Origin: Campylobacter ureolyticus
Lineage (GTDB): Bacteria; Campylobacterota; Campylobacteria; Campylobacterales; Campylobacteraceae
Length of the DNA: 64,000 nt
NCBI RefSeq assembly: GCF_013372225.1
Contig: NZ_CP053832.1
Span: 62,001-126,000, forward strand
Reading direction: 5' to 3'
A program made the position numbers and the translations under genes. The stretch's first letter is position 1. Every line of letters begins with the position of its first letter. Under the pieces are notes generated by a model. The model was given only the letters and a program-made list of their open reading frames with translations, ran no database searches and had not been told where the DNA came from. Below are positions 57,066-64,000 of the stretch, in pieces.

Positions 57066-57341
57066 ATGCTTCCATTTAGTGATGAAGAGTTAATTGACCC
57101 TGTTTTAGAAAGCTTACAAGTTGTTACTCCAATGCTTGAAAGAGATGGTGGCGGACTAAAACTTTTAGGTATTAAAAATGGAGTCGTATATGTAAGACTT
57201 ACAGGACATTGCCACGGCTGTCCAGCAAGCGATCAAACACTAAAGTATGCTATAGAAAGACAGCTTAAAATCGACATTCATCCAGATTTAAGCGTAGTAA
57301 ATATACCAATTGGCGAGGATTTTAATATTGATAAATTATAA
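57066..57341 (+). CDS. NifU C-terminal domain protein (iron-sulfur scaffold)
   Basis: The product is 91 residues, a single Nfu domain. It has PMLERDGGGLKLLGIKNGVV and the CxxC motif in GHCHGCPASDQTLKYAIE. It probably assembles or delivers Fe-S clusters. TGGTTAAAAAA and a GCTAAAAT -10-like box (57034-57041) lie upstream. Its end overlaps the next gene. Confidence 0.9.
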   Translation: MLPFSDEELIDPVLESLQVVTPMLERDGGGLKLLGIKNGVVYVRLTGHCHGCPASDQTLKYAIERQLKIDIHPDLSVVNIPIGEDFNIDKL

Positions 57342-57882
57342 AGATTTAGGATACAGTGCTTTCAAAGCTTTAGATTTTGAAAATGCAAAACTCTACTTCT
57401 CACTTGCGATTAATAAAACAAACAAAGAAGAAATATATTTTTTAATAAATTTATGCGAACTTGCAAAGAGTCAAAATAAAGAAGCGCGTATGCTATTTGA
57501 TTTTTATATGTTTTCAAAAGATGAGCTTAACCTAGAAGAATTAAACTCAATTTTTGATGAGATAGAACACACCTCTTTTGAAGAGAGTATTGACAATATC
57601 ATAAAATCAGAAGATGCTGTAACTTATGATGAGTTTAAAAACATAGTTTTAAAAAAAGTTAATTTTAAAGATGGCTTGGAAGGCGTTATGGTATCAACTA
57701 AGCTTATTATTCAAAATACTCAAAGTTTTTTGGATTTTATAGAGCATTTACTTGATAATGGGCTTGAAAGCACAGGTGTTGAATATTTTGAAAGCTTTTT
57801 ACAAATTAATGGCTCAGCATATCCAAAAGCCAAATTTATAGCACAAAAGATAAAAGATTATGAAAATAGATCTAAAAAATAA
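57328..57882 (+). CDS. Hypothetical helical protein
   Basis: The product is about 184 residues using TTG at 57328; TTG at 57310 is also possible, and no ATG is near. It starts near [20 protein letters not shown], a TPR-like helical hairpin, and ends in helical, acidic sequence. No enzymatic motif is seen. It overlaps both the NifU-domain gene and murE, so expression is probably coupled to them. Confidence 0.65.
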   Translation: MINYKDLGYSAFKALDFENAKLYFSLAINKTNKEEIYFLINLCELAKSQNKEARMLFDFYMFSKDELNLEELNSIFDEIEHTSFEESIDNIIKSEDAVTYDEFKNIVLKKVNFKDGLEGVMVSTKLIIQNTQSFLDFIEHLLDNGLESTGVEYFESFLQINGSAYPKAKFIAQKIKDYENRSKK

Positions 57883-59146
57883 TTTTATTACAGATAATTC
57901 AAATGAATGCATTAAAAATTGCTACTTTTTAAAGTGTGATTTTAATGCTAAATTTTGGGAAGATGCAAAAGCAAAAGGTGCCAATCTAATAACTTTAAAA
58001 GAAGCAAAAGAACTTTTAAATGTTGATGAAAATATTAAAATAGTGGGCATTACAGGTACAAACGGTAAAACTACAACCGCCGCTGCAATTTATTCAATGT
58101 TGCTTGATTTGGGATATAGTGTATTTTTAAGTGGCACAAGAGGAGCGTTTGTAAATGAAAAAATGGTTGATGAAAAAGGCCTTACAACAAGCTCACCTAT
58201 GAAAACATTAAGCTATTTACTTACTGCCACAAAGCAAAAATGTGATTTTTTTGTTATGGAAGTAAGCTCTCATGCAATTGCTCAAAATAGAATTGAAGAT
58301 TTAAAGTTTGCTCTTAAAATTTTTACAAATTTATCAGTTGATCATCTTGATTATCACAAAACTATGGAAGAATATGCAAGAGTAAAAAGTAGTTTTTTTG
58401 CTGATGAGACCCCAAAACTGATTAATAAAGATGATTCTCATATAAAATTTAATTATAAAAATGCCCATACTTATGCTTTAAAATCTCCAGCAACTTTTAG
58501 TATTTTGGCATACTCCATAAAAGATGGCATAGAAGCTGTTATAAAAACACCAAAAGAAGAAGTAAAAATTTCAAGTGATTTGGTTGGTGAGTTTAACCTT
58601 TACAACCTACTTGCTGCTTTTAGTGCTGTTGAGATTTTAACTAAGAAAAGTTTAGATGAAATTTCAAAAGCTTTATCAAATTTTGCAGGTGTAAAAGGCA
58701 GAGTCGAGGTTGTAAATGATAATCCAAAAGTTATAGTTGATTTTGCTCACACACCTGATGGAATTGAAAAAGTTTTAAACGCTTTAAAAAACAATGAACT
58801 TATAGTGGTTTTTGGAGCAGGTGGAGACAGAGATCATACAAAACGCCCTTTAATGGGAGCTATGGTAGAGCATTTTGCAAAAATTTGCATTGTTACAAGT
58901 GATAATCCAAGAAGTGAAAATCCAAATGACATCATAGATGATATTTTAAAAGGCATGGAAAATAAAGAGCGTGCTATCGTTGAGCCTGATAGAAAAAAAG
59001 CTATAAAAAAAGCTCTATATTTAGCCAAAAATGGTGAAATGGTTGTAATTTTAGGAAAAGGTGATGAGACTTATCAAGAGATAAATGGTGTAAAACATCC
59101 ATTTTCAGATGAGCTTGTAGTAAAAGAAATTTTAAAAATCAAATAG
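57860..59146 (+). CDS. murE: UDP-MurNAc-tripeptide synthetase
   Basis: The product is 428 residues. The ATP loop is [23 protein letters not shown] and [17 protein letters not shown] are typical. The DNPRSENP motif marks the meso-diaminopimelate-specific form, consistent with dapF elsewhere in the window. It adds mDAP to UDP-MurNAc-dipeptide. Confidence 0.96.
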   Translation: MKIDLKNNFITDNSNECIKNCYFLKCDFNAKFWEDAKAKGANLITLKEAKELLNVDENIKIVGITGTNGKTTTAAAIYSMLLDLGYSVFLSGTRGAFVNEKMVDEKGLTTSSPMKTLSYLLTATKQKCDFFVMEVSSHAIAQNRIEDLKFALKIFTNLSVDHLDYHKTMEEYARVKSSFFADETPKLINKDDSHIKFNYKNAHTYALKSPATFSILAYSIKDGIEAVIKTPKEEVKISSDLVGEFNLYNLLAAFSAVEILTKKSLDEISKALSNFAGVKGRVEVVNDNPKVIVDFAHTPDGIEKVLNALKNNELIVVFGAGGDRDHTKRPLMGAMVEHFAKICIVTSDNPRSENPNDIIDDILKGMENKERAIVEPDRKKAIKKALYLAKNGEMVVILGKGDETYQEINGVKHPFSDELVVKEILKIK

Positions 59147-59163
59147 TAATAAAAAGGTAAAAT

Positions 59164-59511
59164 ATGCAAATACAAATGTTACAAAGTAAAATTCACAGAG
59201 CAACCGTAACAGATGCAAACTTAAACTATGTTGGATCAATTACAATTGATGAGAATTTAATAAAAGCTGCTAATTTAAAAGAATTTCAAAAAGTTGAAAT
59301 TTTAGATGTTAATAATGGTGAAAGATTTGCAACCTATATCATAAAAGGTTCTAAAAAAGGCGAAATTTGCTTAAATGGAGCTGCAGCTAGAAAAGTATGT
59401 GTTGGAGATATTGTAATAATTGTAAGTTATGCTTTAATGAGCGATGAAGAGGCAAATACACGTAAGCCAACAATTGTGCAAGTAAACTCTAAAAATGAAA
59501 TAATTAATTAA
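59164..59511 (+). CDS. panD: Aspartate 1-decarboxylase
   Basis: The product is 115 residues. The self-cleavage site Gly-Ser is in [12 protein letters not shown], giving the pyruvoyl group; [13 protein letters not shown] follows. It makes beta-alanine for pantothenate and CoA. Confidence 0.96.
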   Translation: MQIQMLQSKIHRATVTDANLNYVGSITIDENLIKAANLKEFQKVEILDVNNGERFATYIIKGSKKGEICLNGAAARKVCVGDIVIIVSYALMSDEEANTRKPTIVQVNSKNEIIN

Positions 59512-59520
59512 AGGAAAAGT

Positions 59521-59850
59521 ATGTTTGAGGGAATTGATTTTTCAAAAATGGGCTCTTTAGTTGAAGAGATGCAAAAAAAAGCAAAAGAAATTGAAGCTGA
59601 AAATGACAATAAAGAATTTAGCGTAAAAAGTGGCGGTGGAATGGTTGAGATCAAGATAAATGGAAAAGGTGAAATTCTTGATTTAAATATCGATGATGAG
59701 TTATTTGAAGATAAAGAAAGCCTTCAAATTTTACTTATTTCAGCTATGAATGATGCTGTAAAACTTATAGAAAATGAGAAAAAAAACCTAGCCTCTAAAA
59801 TGCTTGGCGGCTTTGGTGGATTTGGAAATTTAGGTGGAGAAAATTCGTGA
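59521..59850 (+). CDS. YbaB/EbfC-family nucleoid-associated protein
   Basis: The product is 109 residues. It has the helix FSKMGSLVEEMQKKAKEIEAE, GGGMVEIKINGKGEILDLNI and a glycine-rich tail. It forms DNA-binding dimers. The TGA stop overlaps the GTG of the next gene. Confidence 0.9.
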   Translation: MFEGIDFSKMGSLVEEMQKKAKEIEAENDNKEFSVKSGGGMVEIKINGKGEILDLNIDDELFEDKESLQILLISAMNDAVKLIENEKKNLASKMLGGFGGFGNLGGENS

Positions 59851-60704
59851 ATGAGCTTGTGATGAGTGGCTTAAAAAATGAATTTGAAAATTTCTTAAAA
59901 TCAAATTTAATCAAAGCAAAAAGCTATCATCCATACTATGAAAAAGCACTTAATTATATGCTTTCAAATGGTGGTAAATATTTTCGCTCGCAACTTCTTT
60001 TAGGTGTTGTAAAAGCTTTAAATGAGGAAAAATTAAAAGATACATTTAGGGTAGCTTTAGCAGTTGAGATGATACATACTTACTCACTAATTCATGATGA
60101 TTTACCTATTATTGATGATTCTGATTTAAGGCGCGGTGTTATTACAACTCATAAAAAATTTGACGAAATTACAGCTTTATTGGTTGGAGATGCTCTAAAC
60201 TCACAAGCTTTTTATGAAATTTCAAATGCAAATTTAAATGACACAATAAAAGTAAAATGCTCTCAAACTTTATCAAAAAGTGCCTGTGATATGGTTTTAG
60301 GACAAGCACTTGATTGCTATTTTGAAAAAAAGAAACTAGATCTTGATGAGCTTATTTTTTTACACAACCATAAAACCGGAGCATTAATAGCAGCAAGCTT
60401 TAAAATGGGAGCAATAATTGCTGGCTTAGATGATAAAAAATGTGATGAGTTTTATAAAATAGGAGTTGATTTAGGTCTTTTATTTCAGATTAATGATGAC
60501 ATAATAGATGCTGTTAAGACTGAAGAAGAAGCTGGAAAGCCAACAAATCACGATGAGGTTAAAAACTCATTTGTAAATTTGCTTGGTGTTAGTAAATCAA
60601 GAGAATTTAGAGATGATTTAGCAAATAAAATTTTAAATCAAGTAGATGATTTAAAAATCAAAGAATTATTAAATTTTTTAATACAAAAATACCTAAAAGG
60701 ATAG
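59847..60704 (+). CDS. ispA: Short-chain polyprenyl diphosphate synthase
   Basis: The product is 285 residues from GTG at 59847 (ATG at 59862 is an alternative). The first aspartate-rich motif is LIHDDLPIIDDSD and the second is FQINDDIID; GGKYFRSQLLLG precedes them. It probably makes farnesyl diphosphate; product length is not certain from sequence. Confidence 0.9.
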   Translation: MNELVMSGLKNEFENFLKSNLIKAKSYHPYYEKALNYMLSNGGKYFRSQLLLGVVKALNEEKLKDTFRVALAVEMIHTYSLIHDDLPIIDDSDLRRGVITTHKKFDEITALLVGDALNSQAFYEISNANLNDTIKVKCSQTLSKSACDMVLGQALDCYFEKKKLDLDELIFLHNHKTGALIAASFKMGAIIAGLDDKKCDEFYKIGVDLGLLFQINDDIIDAVKTEEEAGKPTNHDEVKNSFVNLLGVSKSREFRDDLANKILNQVDDLKIKELLNFLIQKYLKG

Positions 60705-60706
60705 TT

Positions 60707-62611
60707 ATGAATACAAAAATTTCAAATACGATTAAGTTTTTAAGTGCCGATATGGTTCAAAAAGCAAACTCAGGACATCCTGGTGCTCCTATGGGGCTTA
60801 GCGACATTATGAGCGTGTTAATGAAATTTATAAAGCACAACCCAAAAAATCCAAAATGGCTAAATAGAGATAGACTTGTTTTTTCAGGCGGACATGCTAG
60901 TGCTTTAGTTTATAGCTATTTATATTTAAGTGGATATGACTTAAGTCTTGATGATCTTAAAAATTTTAGACAACTTCACTCACGCACCCCAGGTCACCCT
61001 GAAATTACTACAAATGGAGTTGAGATAGCAACAGGACCACTTGGACAAGGCATTGCAAATGCAGTTGGCTTTGCGCTTGCTAGTAAATACGCCGCAAATT
61101 TATTAAATGATGAAAAAACAAAAGTAATTGATCATAAAGTTTATTGTTTTTGTGGGGACGGGGATTTAGAAGAGGGTATTAGTTATGAAGCATGTGCCTT
61201 AGCAGGATTTCACAAGCTTGATAATTTAGTCATAATTTATGACTCAAACAACATCACAATTGAGGGAAGCACAAATTTGGCGTGGAGTGAGGATGTAAAG
61301 GCAAGATTTGAAGCGCAAGGTTTTGAAGTTGCTAGAATCGATGGGCATGACTTTACTCAGATTGAATTTGCTTTAAGTGAGGCTAAAAATAAAACAAAAC
61401 CATATTTAATCATAGCAAATACAAAAATTGCAAAAGGTGCTTTAGAGCTTGAAAACACTTCCAAATCTCACGGTGCTCCACTTGGTGAGGAGCTGATACA
61501 AAGAGCAAAAGTAGAGGCCGGATTTGACCCAAATAAACATTTTTTTGTTAGTGAGGATGTCTTATTTCAAACAAGAGCAGCAGTTGAAAAGGGTGATTTA
61601 GAAGAGGCATTGTGGAAAAAAAGTTTAGAAAGTTTAACAAGTGAAAAAAAAGAGCTTTTAAACTCACTTTTAAATCCTGATTTTAGCAAGGTTGAGTATC
61701 CTGATTTTAGTGGTCAAAAACTTGCAACAAGAAATAGTAACGGTAAAATTATAAATGCCATTTCAAAAGCAGTCCCATCGTTTTTAGGAGGAAGTGCAGA
61801 TCTTGCTCCATCAAATAAAACAACGCTAAATGATGCAGGAACTTTCCCAGATGGAAAAAATATCCACTTTGGTATTAGAGAACACGCAATGGCAGCTATT
61901 AATAACGCTATTGCAAGATATGGTCTTTTTGTTCCATTTTCAGCGACATTTTTTATATTTAGTGATTATCTTAAAAACTCAGCTAGAATGGCGGCTTTAA
62001 TGAAATTAAAGCACTTTTTTATATTTACTCACGATAGTATTGGCGTTGGCGAAGACGGCCCAACTCATCAACCAATAGAGCAACTCAGCACTTTTAGAGC
62101 TATGCCTGGTTTTTATACTTTCCGCCCAGCAGATGGAAATGAAAATGTAAAATGCTGGCAAATAGCTTTAAGTCTAGATGCGCCTTCAGCTTTTGTCTTA
62201 TCAAGACAAGGGTTAGAGCCACTTCCAAAGCCAGTTTTTGGAGAACCTAAAAATGGCGGATATCTAATAAAAGAAAGTAGTGAAGCAAAAATTACTTTAA
62301 TTGCAAGTGGAAGCGAGGTAGAACTTTGTTTAAAAGCTGCAAATTTACTCGAAAGTAAAGATATAAAAACAAATGTTGTAAGTGTGCCTTGCTTTGAAAT
62401 TTTATGCAAGCAAGAAAAAAGTTATTTAAATAGAATTTTAAAAGGAAAAGTTTTAGCCGTTGAAGCAGCAAGTGGCCTAGAGTGGTATAAATTTGCAGAT
62501 GAGGTTTTAGGCATGCAAACATTTGGTGAAAGTGGTAAAGCCGGAGATTTGTTTAAGCATTTTGGTTTTAGCGACACAAATATAGCAAAAATTGCTGAAA
62601 GCTTACTATAA
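60707..62611 (+). CDS. tkt: Transketolase
   Basis: The product is 634 residues. It has SGHPGAPMGLSDIMSVLM, the thiamine-diphosphate motif GDGDLEEGISYEA, and the C-terminal HDSIGVGEDGPTHQPIEQL. It transfers two-carbon units in the pentose-phosphate pathway. It directly follows ispA. Confidence 0.97.
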   Translation: MNTKISNTIKFLSADMVQKANSGHPGAPMGLSDIMSVLMKFIKHNPKNPKWLNRDRLVFSGGHASALVYSYLYLSGYDLSLDDLKNFRQLHSRTPGHPEITTNGVEIATGPLGQGIANAVGFALASKYAANLLNDEKTKVIDHKVYCFCGDGDLEEGISYEACALAGFHKLDNLVIIYDSNNITIEGSTNLAWSEDVKARFEAQGFEVARIDGHDFTQIEFALSEAKNKTKPYLIIANTKIAKGALELENTSKSHGAPLGEELIQRAKVEAGFDPNKHFFVSEDVLFQTRAAVEKGDLEEALWKKSLESLTSEKKELLNSLLNPDFSKVEYPDFSGQKLATRNSNGKIINAISKAVPSFLGGSADLAPSNKTTLNDAGTFPDGKNIHFGIREHAMAAINNAIARYGLFVPFSATFFIFSDYLKNSARMAALMKLKHFFIFTHDSIGVGEDGPTHQPIEQLSTFRAMPGFYTFRPADGNENVKCWQIALSLDAPSAFVLSRQGLEPLPKPVFGEPKNGGYLIKESSEAKITLIASGSEVELCLKAANLLESKDIKTNVVSVPCFEILCKQEKSYLNRILKGKVLAVEAASGLEWYKFADEVLGMQTFGESGKAGDLFKHFGFSDTNIAKIAESLL

Positions 62612-62625
62612 ATAAAGGCTAAAAA

Positions 62626-62964
62626 ATGATAAAAAATGCAGTATTAATTATTTTTGGAGTTTTGTTTTTATCAGGTTGTGCGCATTTTGCAAAACATGAA
62701 CCCCTTAAAATAACTCAAAGAGTTATTTTAAAAGATGAAAACTTATCTAAATTTGAACTTGCAACATTTGATAGTTGGGAAAGTGCGTATTTAAAAGATG
62801 ATAAAGGTGATGCTTTTTCTTTGGTTAAAAAGCCATCTAAAACTGACATTTGCCTAGCTAATAAAAACAATATAAGTATTTGTTTAAAAGACAAAGTTGC
62901 CATTTTAAAAAATCAAAACAAAGAGATAAAATTAAAAGTAACTGATCACATGTGGCTTGATTAG
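62626..62964 (+). CDS. Putative lipoprotein
   Basis: The product is 112 residues. A type II signal sequence with lipobox LSGC (Cys18) follows IIFGVLFL. The rest (about 20-112) is charged, with no known domain. It should be a substrate of LspA, encoded at 6123. It lies 14 bases after tkt. Confidence 0.75.
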   Translation: MIKNAVLIIFGVLFLSGCAHFAKHEPLKITQRVILKDENLSKFELATFDSWESAYLKDDKGDAFSLVKKPSKTDICLANKNNISICLKDKVAILKNQNKEIKLKVTDHMWLD

Positions 62965-63005
62965 TCAAGTTTTAAACCTTGAAATTAGCATAAAAATAAA
63001 ATTTA

Positions 63006-63014
63006 TGTTAAAAT
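63006..63014 (+). promoter_or_regulatory. Candidate extended -10 box for tRNA-Ser
   Basis: TGTTAAAAT lies about 27 bases before the tRNA 5' end and may be its promoter. Confidence 0.4.
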
Positions 63015-63040
63015 CAAGGTTTTAATTTTTAAATTTATTT

Positions 63041-63128
63041 GGGTAGATGTCCGAGTGGTTGAAGGAGCACGCCTGGAACGCGTGTGTAGGGCAACTTACC
63101 AAGGGTTCGAATCCCTTTCTACCCGCCA
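63041..63128 (+). tRNA. tRNA-Ser (GGA)
   Basis: 88 bases with encoded CCA. The acceptor stem GGGTAGA pairs with TCTACCC; the anticodon stem CACGC/GCGTG encloses loop CTGGAAC with anticodon GGA (63075-63077). A long variable arm (TGTAGGGCAACTTACCA region) is typical of serine tRNA, and the T arm holds GGTTCGAATCC. Confidence 0.97.
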
Positions 63129-63269
63129 TATTTTTAAAAAAATCATAAACTCAAATATGACTAATTTTATCTTATTAATTTACATTTAAAAAAAGTTAAT
63201 ATCTAATTTATCACAAAAGTGTATTATTCCCTTGTCCAACAAGATAAAAACCTCCTTTTTGTAGAAAAT

Positions 63270-63287
63270 GGGTGCTTCTAAGCACCC
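63270..63287. terminator. Hairpin in the tRNA-moaC gap
   Basis: GGGTGCTT and AAGCACCC form an 8-bp stem. There is no strong T run on either side, so its role is unclear. The rest of the 260-base gap (63129-63388) shows nothing else. Confidence 0.4.
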
Positions 63288-63388
63288 TAAACTTTCAAAT
63301 TTAAAAAATAATTCACCACAAAAACACAAAATGTTTTATTTATTTAGTAAATTTAGCTAAAATTCGGTTAATTTAAAAAAGGAAATTT

Positions 63389-63853
63389 ATGCTTACACAC
63401 TTAGATGAAAATAATCAGCCAAAAATGGTTGATGTAAGTTTGAAAAATGAGACTTTAAGGATTGCAAAAGCAAGCGGCATTATAAGAATGAGCGAAGAAG
63501 CTTTTAGGGCAATTAAGGAAAATACCGCTAAAAAAGGACCCGTTCTTCAAACTGCTGTTGTAGCTGCTATTATGGGGACTAAAAAAACAAGCGAACTTAT
63601 ACCGATGTGTCATCCACTTTTAATAAGTTCGGTAAAAGTTGATATCAAAGAACTAAAAAATGCTTTTAAGCTTTTTGTTACTGTTAAAATAACTGGAAAA
63701 ACAGGCGTTGAAATGGAAGCACTAACTGGCGTTAGTGTAGGGCTTTTAACGATATATGATATGGTAAAAGCCATTGATAAAGCTATGGTTATAGATGAGA
63801 TTATGCTTTTAAATAAAAGTGGAGGAAAAAGTGGCGAGTATGTGCGATCTTAA
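63389..63853 (+). CDS. moaC: Cyclic pyranopterin monophosphate synthase accessory protein MoaC
   Basis: The product is 154 residues, starting [17 protein letters not shown]. It has the conserved [12 protein letters not shown] and [22 protein letters not shown]. It acts with MoaA in molybdenum cofactor synthesis. GGAAATTT precedes the start. Confidence 0.96.
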   Translation: MLTHLDENNQPKMVDVSLKNETLRIAKASGIIRMSEEAFRAIKENTAKKGPVLQTAVVAAIMGTKKTSELIPMCHPLLISSVKVDIKELKNAFKLFVTVKITGKTGVEMEALTGVSVGLLTIYDMVKAIDKAMVIDEIMLLNKSGGKSGEYVRS

Positions 63854-64000
63854 AAAAAGTCCTGAAATTTCATATCCAACTTTATGGAGTTATAGAGTTA
63901 TTTTAAATGGTGATGAAAAAATTATCAAAAATGCTTTAAAAGCACTTGATATTGAAATTTTGCCATCAAATAAAACAGCTAATTTAAATAGCTATAAAGT
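63840..64000 (+). CDS. DUF493-like protein (3' end cut off)
   Basis: 53 codons are visible, overlapping the moaC end by 14 bases. [20 protein letters not shown] and the following ferredoxin-like-fold region resemble the DUF493 (HP0495/YbeD-like) family. The protein continues past the window edge. Function is unknown in this family beyond a small regulatory-type fold. Confidence 0.65.
   Translation, partial: MCDLKKSPEISYPTLWSYRVILNGDEKIIKNALKALDIEILPSNKTANLNSYK

Overview
The window is a low-GC bacterial chromosome segment that looks like Campylobacter or a close relative (Campylobacterota). The evidence is the AT-rich codon use, the conserved order fabZ-lpxA-clpX-mreB-mreC-carB, the S10-spc-alpha ribosomal cluster without rpmD (L30), and TATAAT-type promoters with weak -35 boxes. 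The species cannot be fixed from sequence alone. No prophage, insertion sequence or CRISPR array was seen.

Layout: (1) 1-21.8 kb is mostly housekeeping: a cut-off ABC metal permease, an EamA transporter, mntP, a universal-stress protein coupled to a small winged-helix protein, prfA-rpsT, glmM-lspA, dapF-coaE, purM, rpmI-rplT, hisIE, an SPFH membrane protein, ilvE, bcp-queH and the lipid A/envelope/cell-shape cluster ending in carB. (2) 21.9-30.2 kb is the most distinctive part: a Sel1-like secreted protein, then four consecutive genes for periplasmic aryl-sulfate sulfotransferases (AssT). All four keep the catalytic residues. A canonical promoter lies only before the first gene, and each spacer carries a pair of hairpins. 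(3) 30.4-34.0 kb holds a FecR-like / OmpA-like / CHASE2-HD-GYP signalling cassette whose last gene is split by a one-base frameshift, followed by the decayed remains of a PAS-domain protein. (4) 34.1-39.4 kb (minus strand) runs from an alkaline phosphatase through a DUF3299-like protein, an ABC ATPase and an FtsX/MacB-type permease with a histidine-rich loop to an MsrA-MsrB fusion. (5) 39.5-42.8 kb has a DUF475/TerC-like membrane protein, a GNAT acetyltransferase, rnhB and an unassigned P-loop protein. (6) 43-57 kb is the S10-spc-alpha cluster, rpsJ to rplQ, with secY, map, infA, rpmJ and rpoA. (7) 57-64 kb has a NifU-domain protein, murE, panD, a YbaB-family protein, a polyprenyl synthase, tkt, a lipoprotein, tRNA-Ser(GGA), moaC and the start of a DUF493-like gene.

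The accessory genes point to a periplasm active in sulfate-ester and phosphate-ester chemistry (AssT array, alkaline phosphatase), protein repair (MsrAB), possibly metal-linked membrane transport (His-rich permease), and a c-di-GMP phosphodiesterase module that may have been inactivated. These links are inferences from gene content and order.
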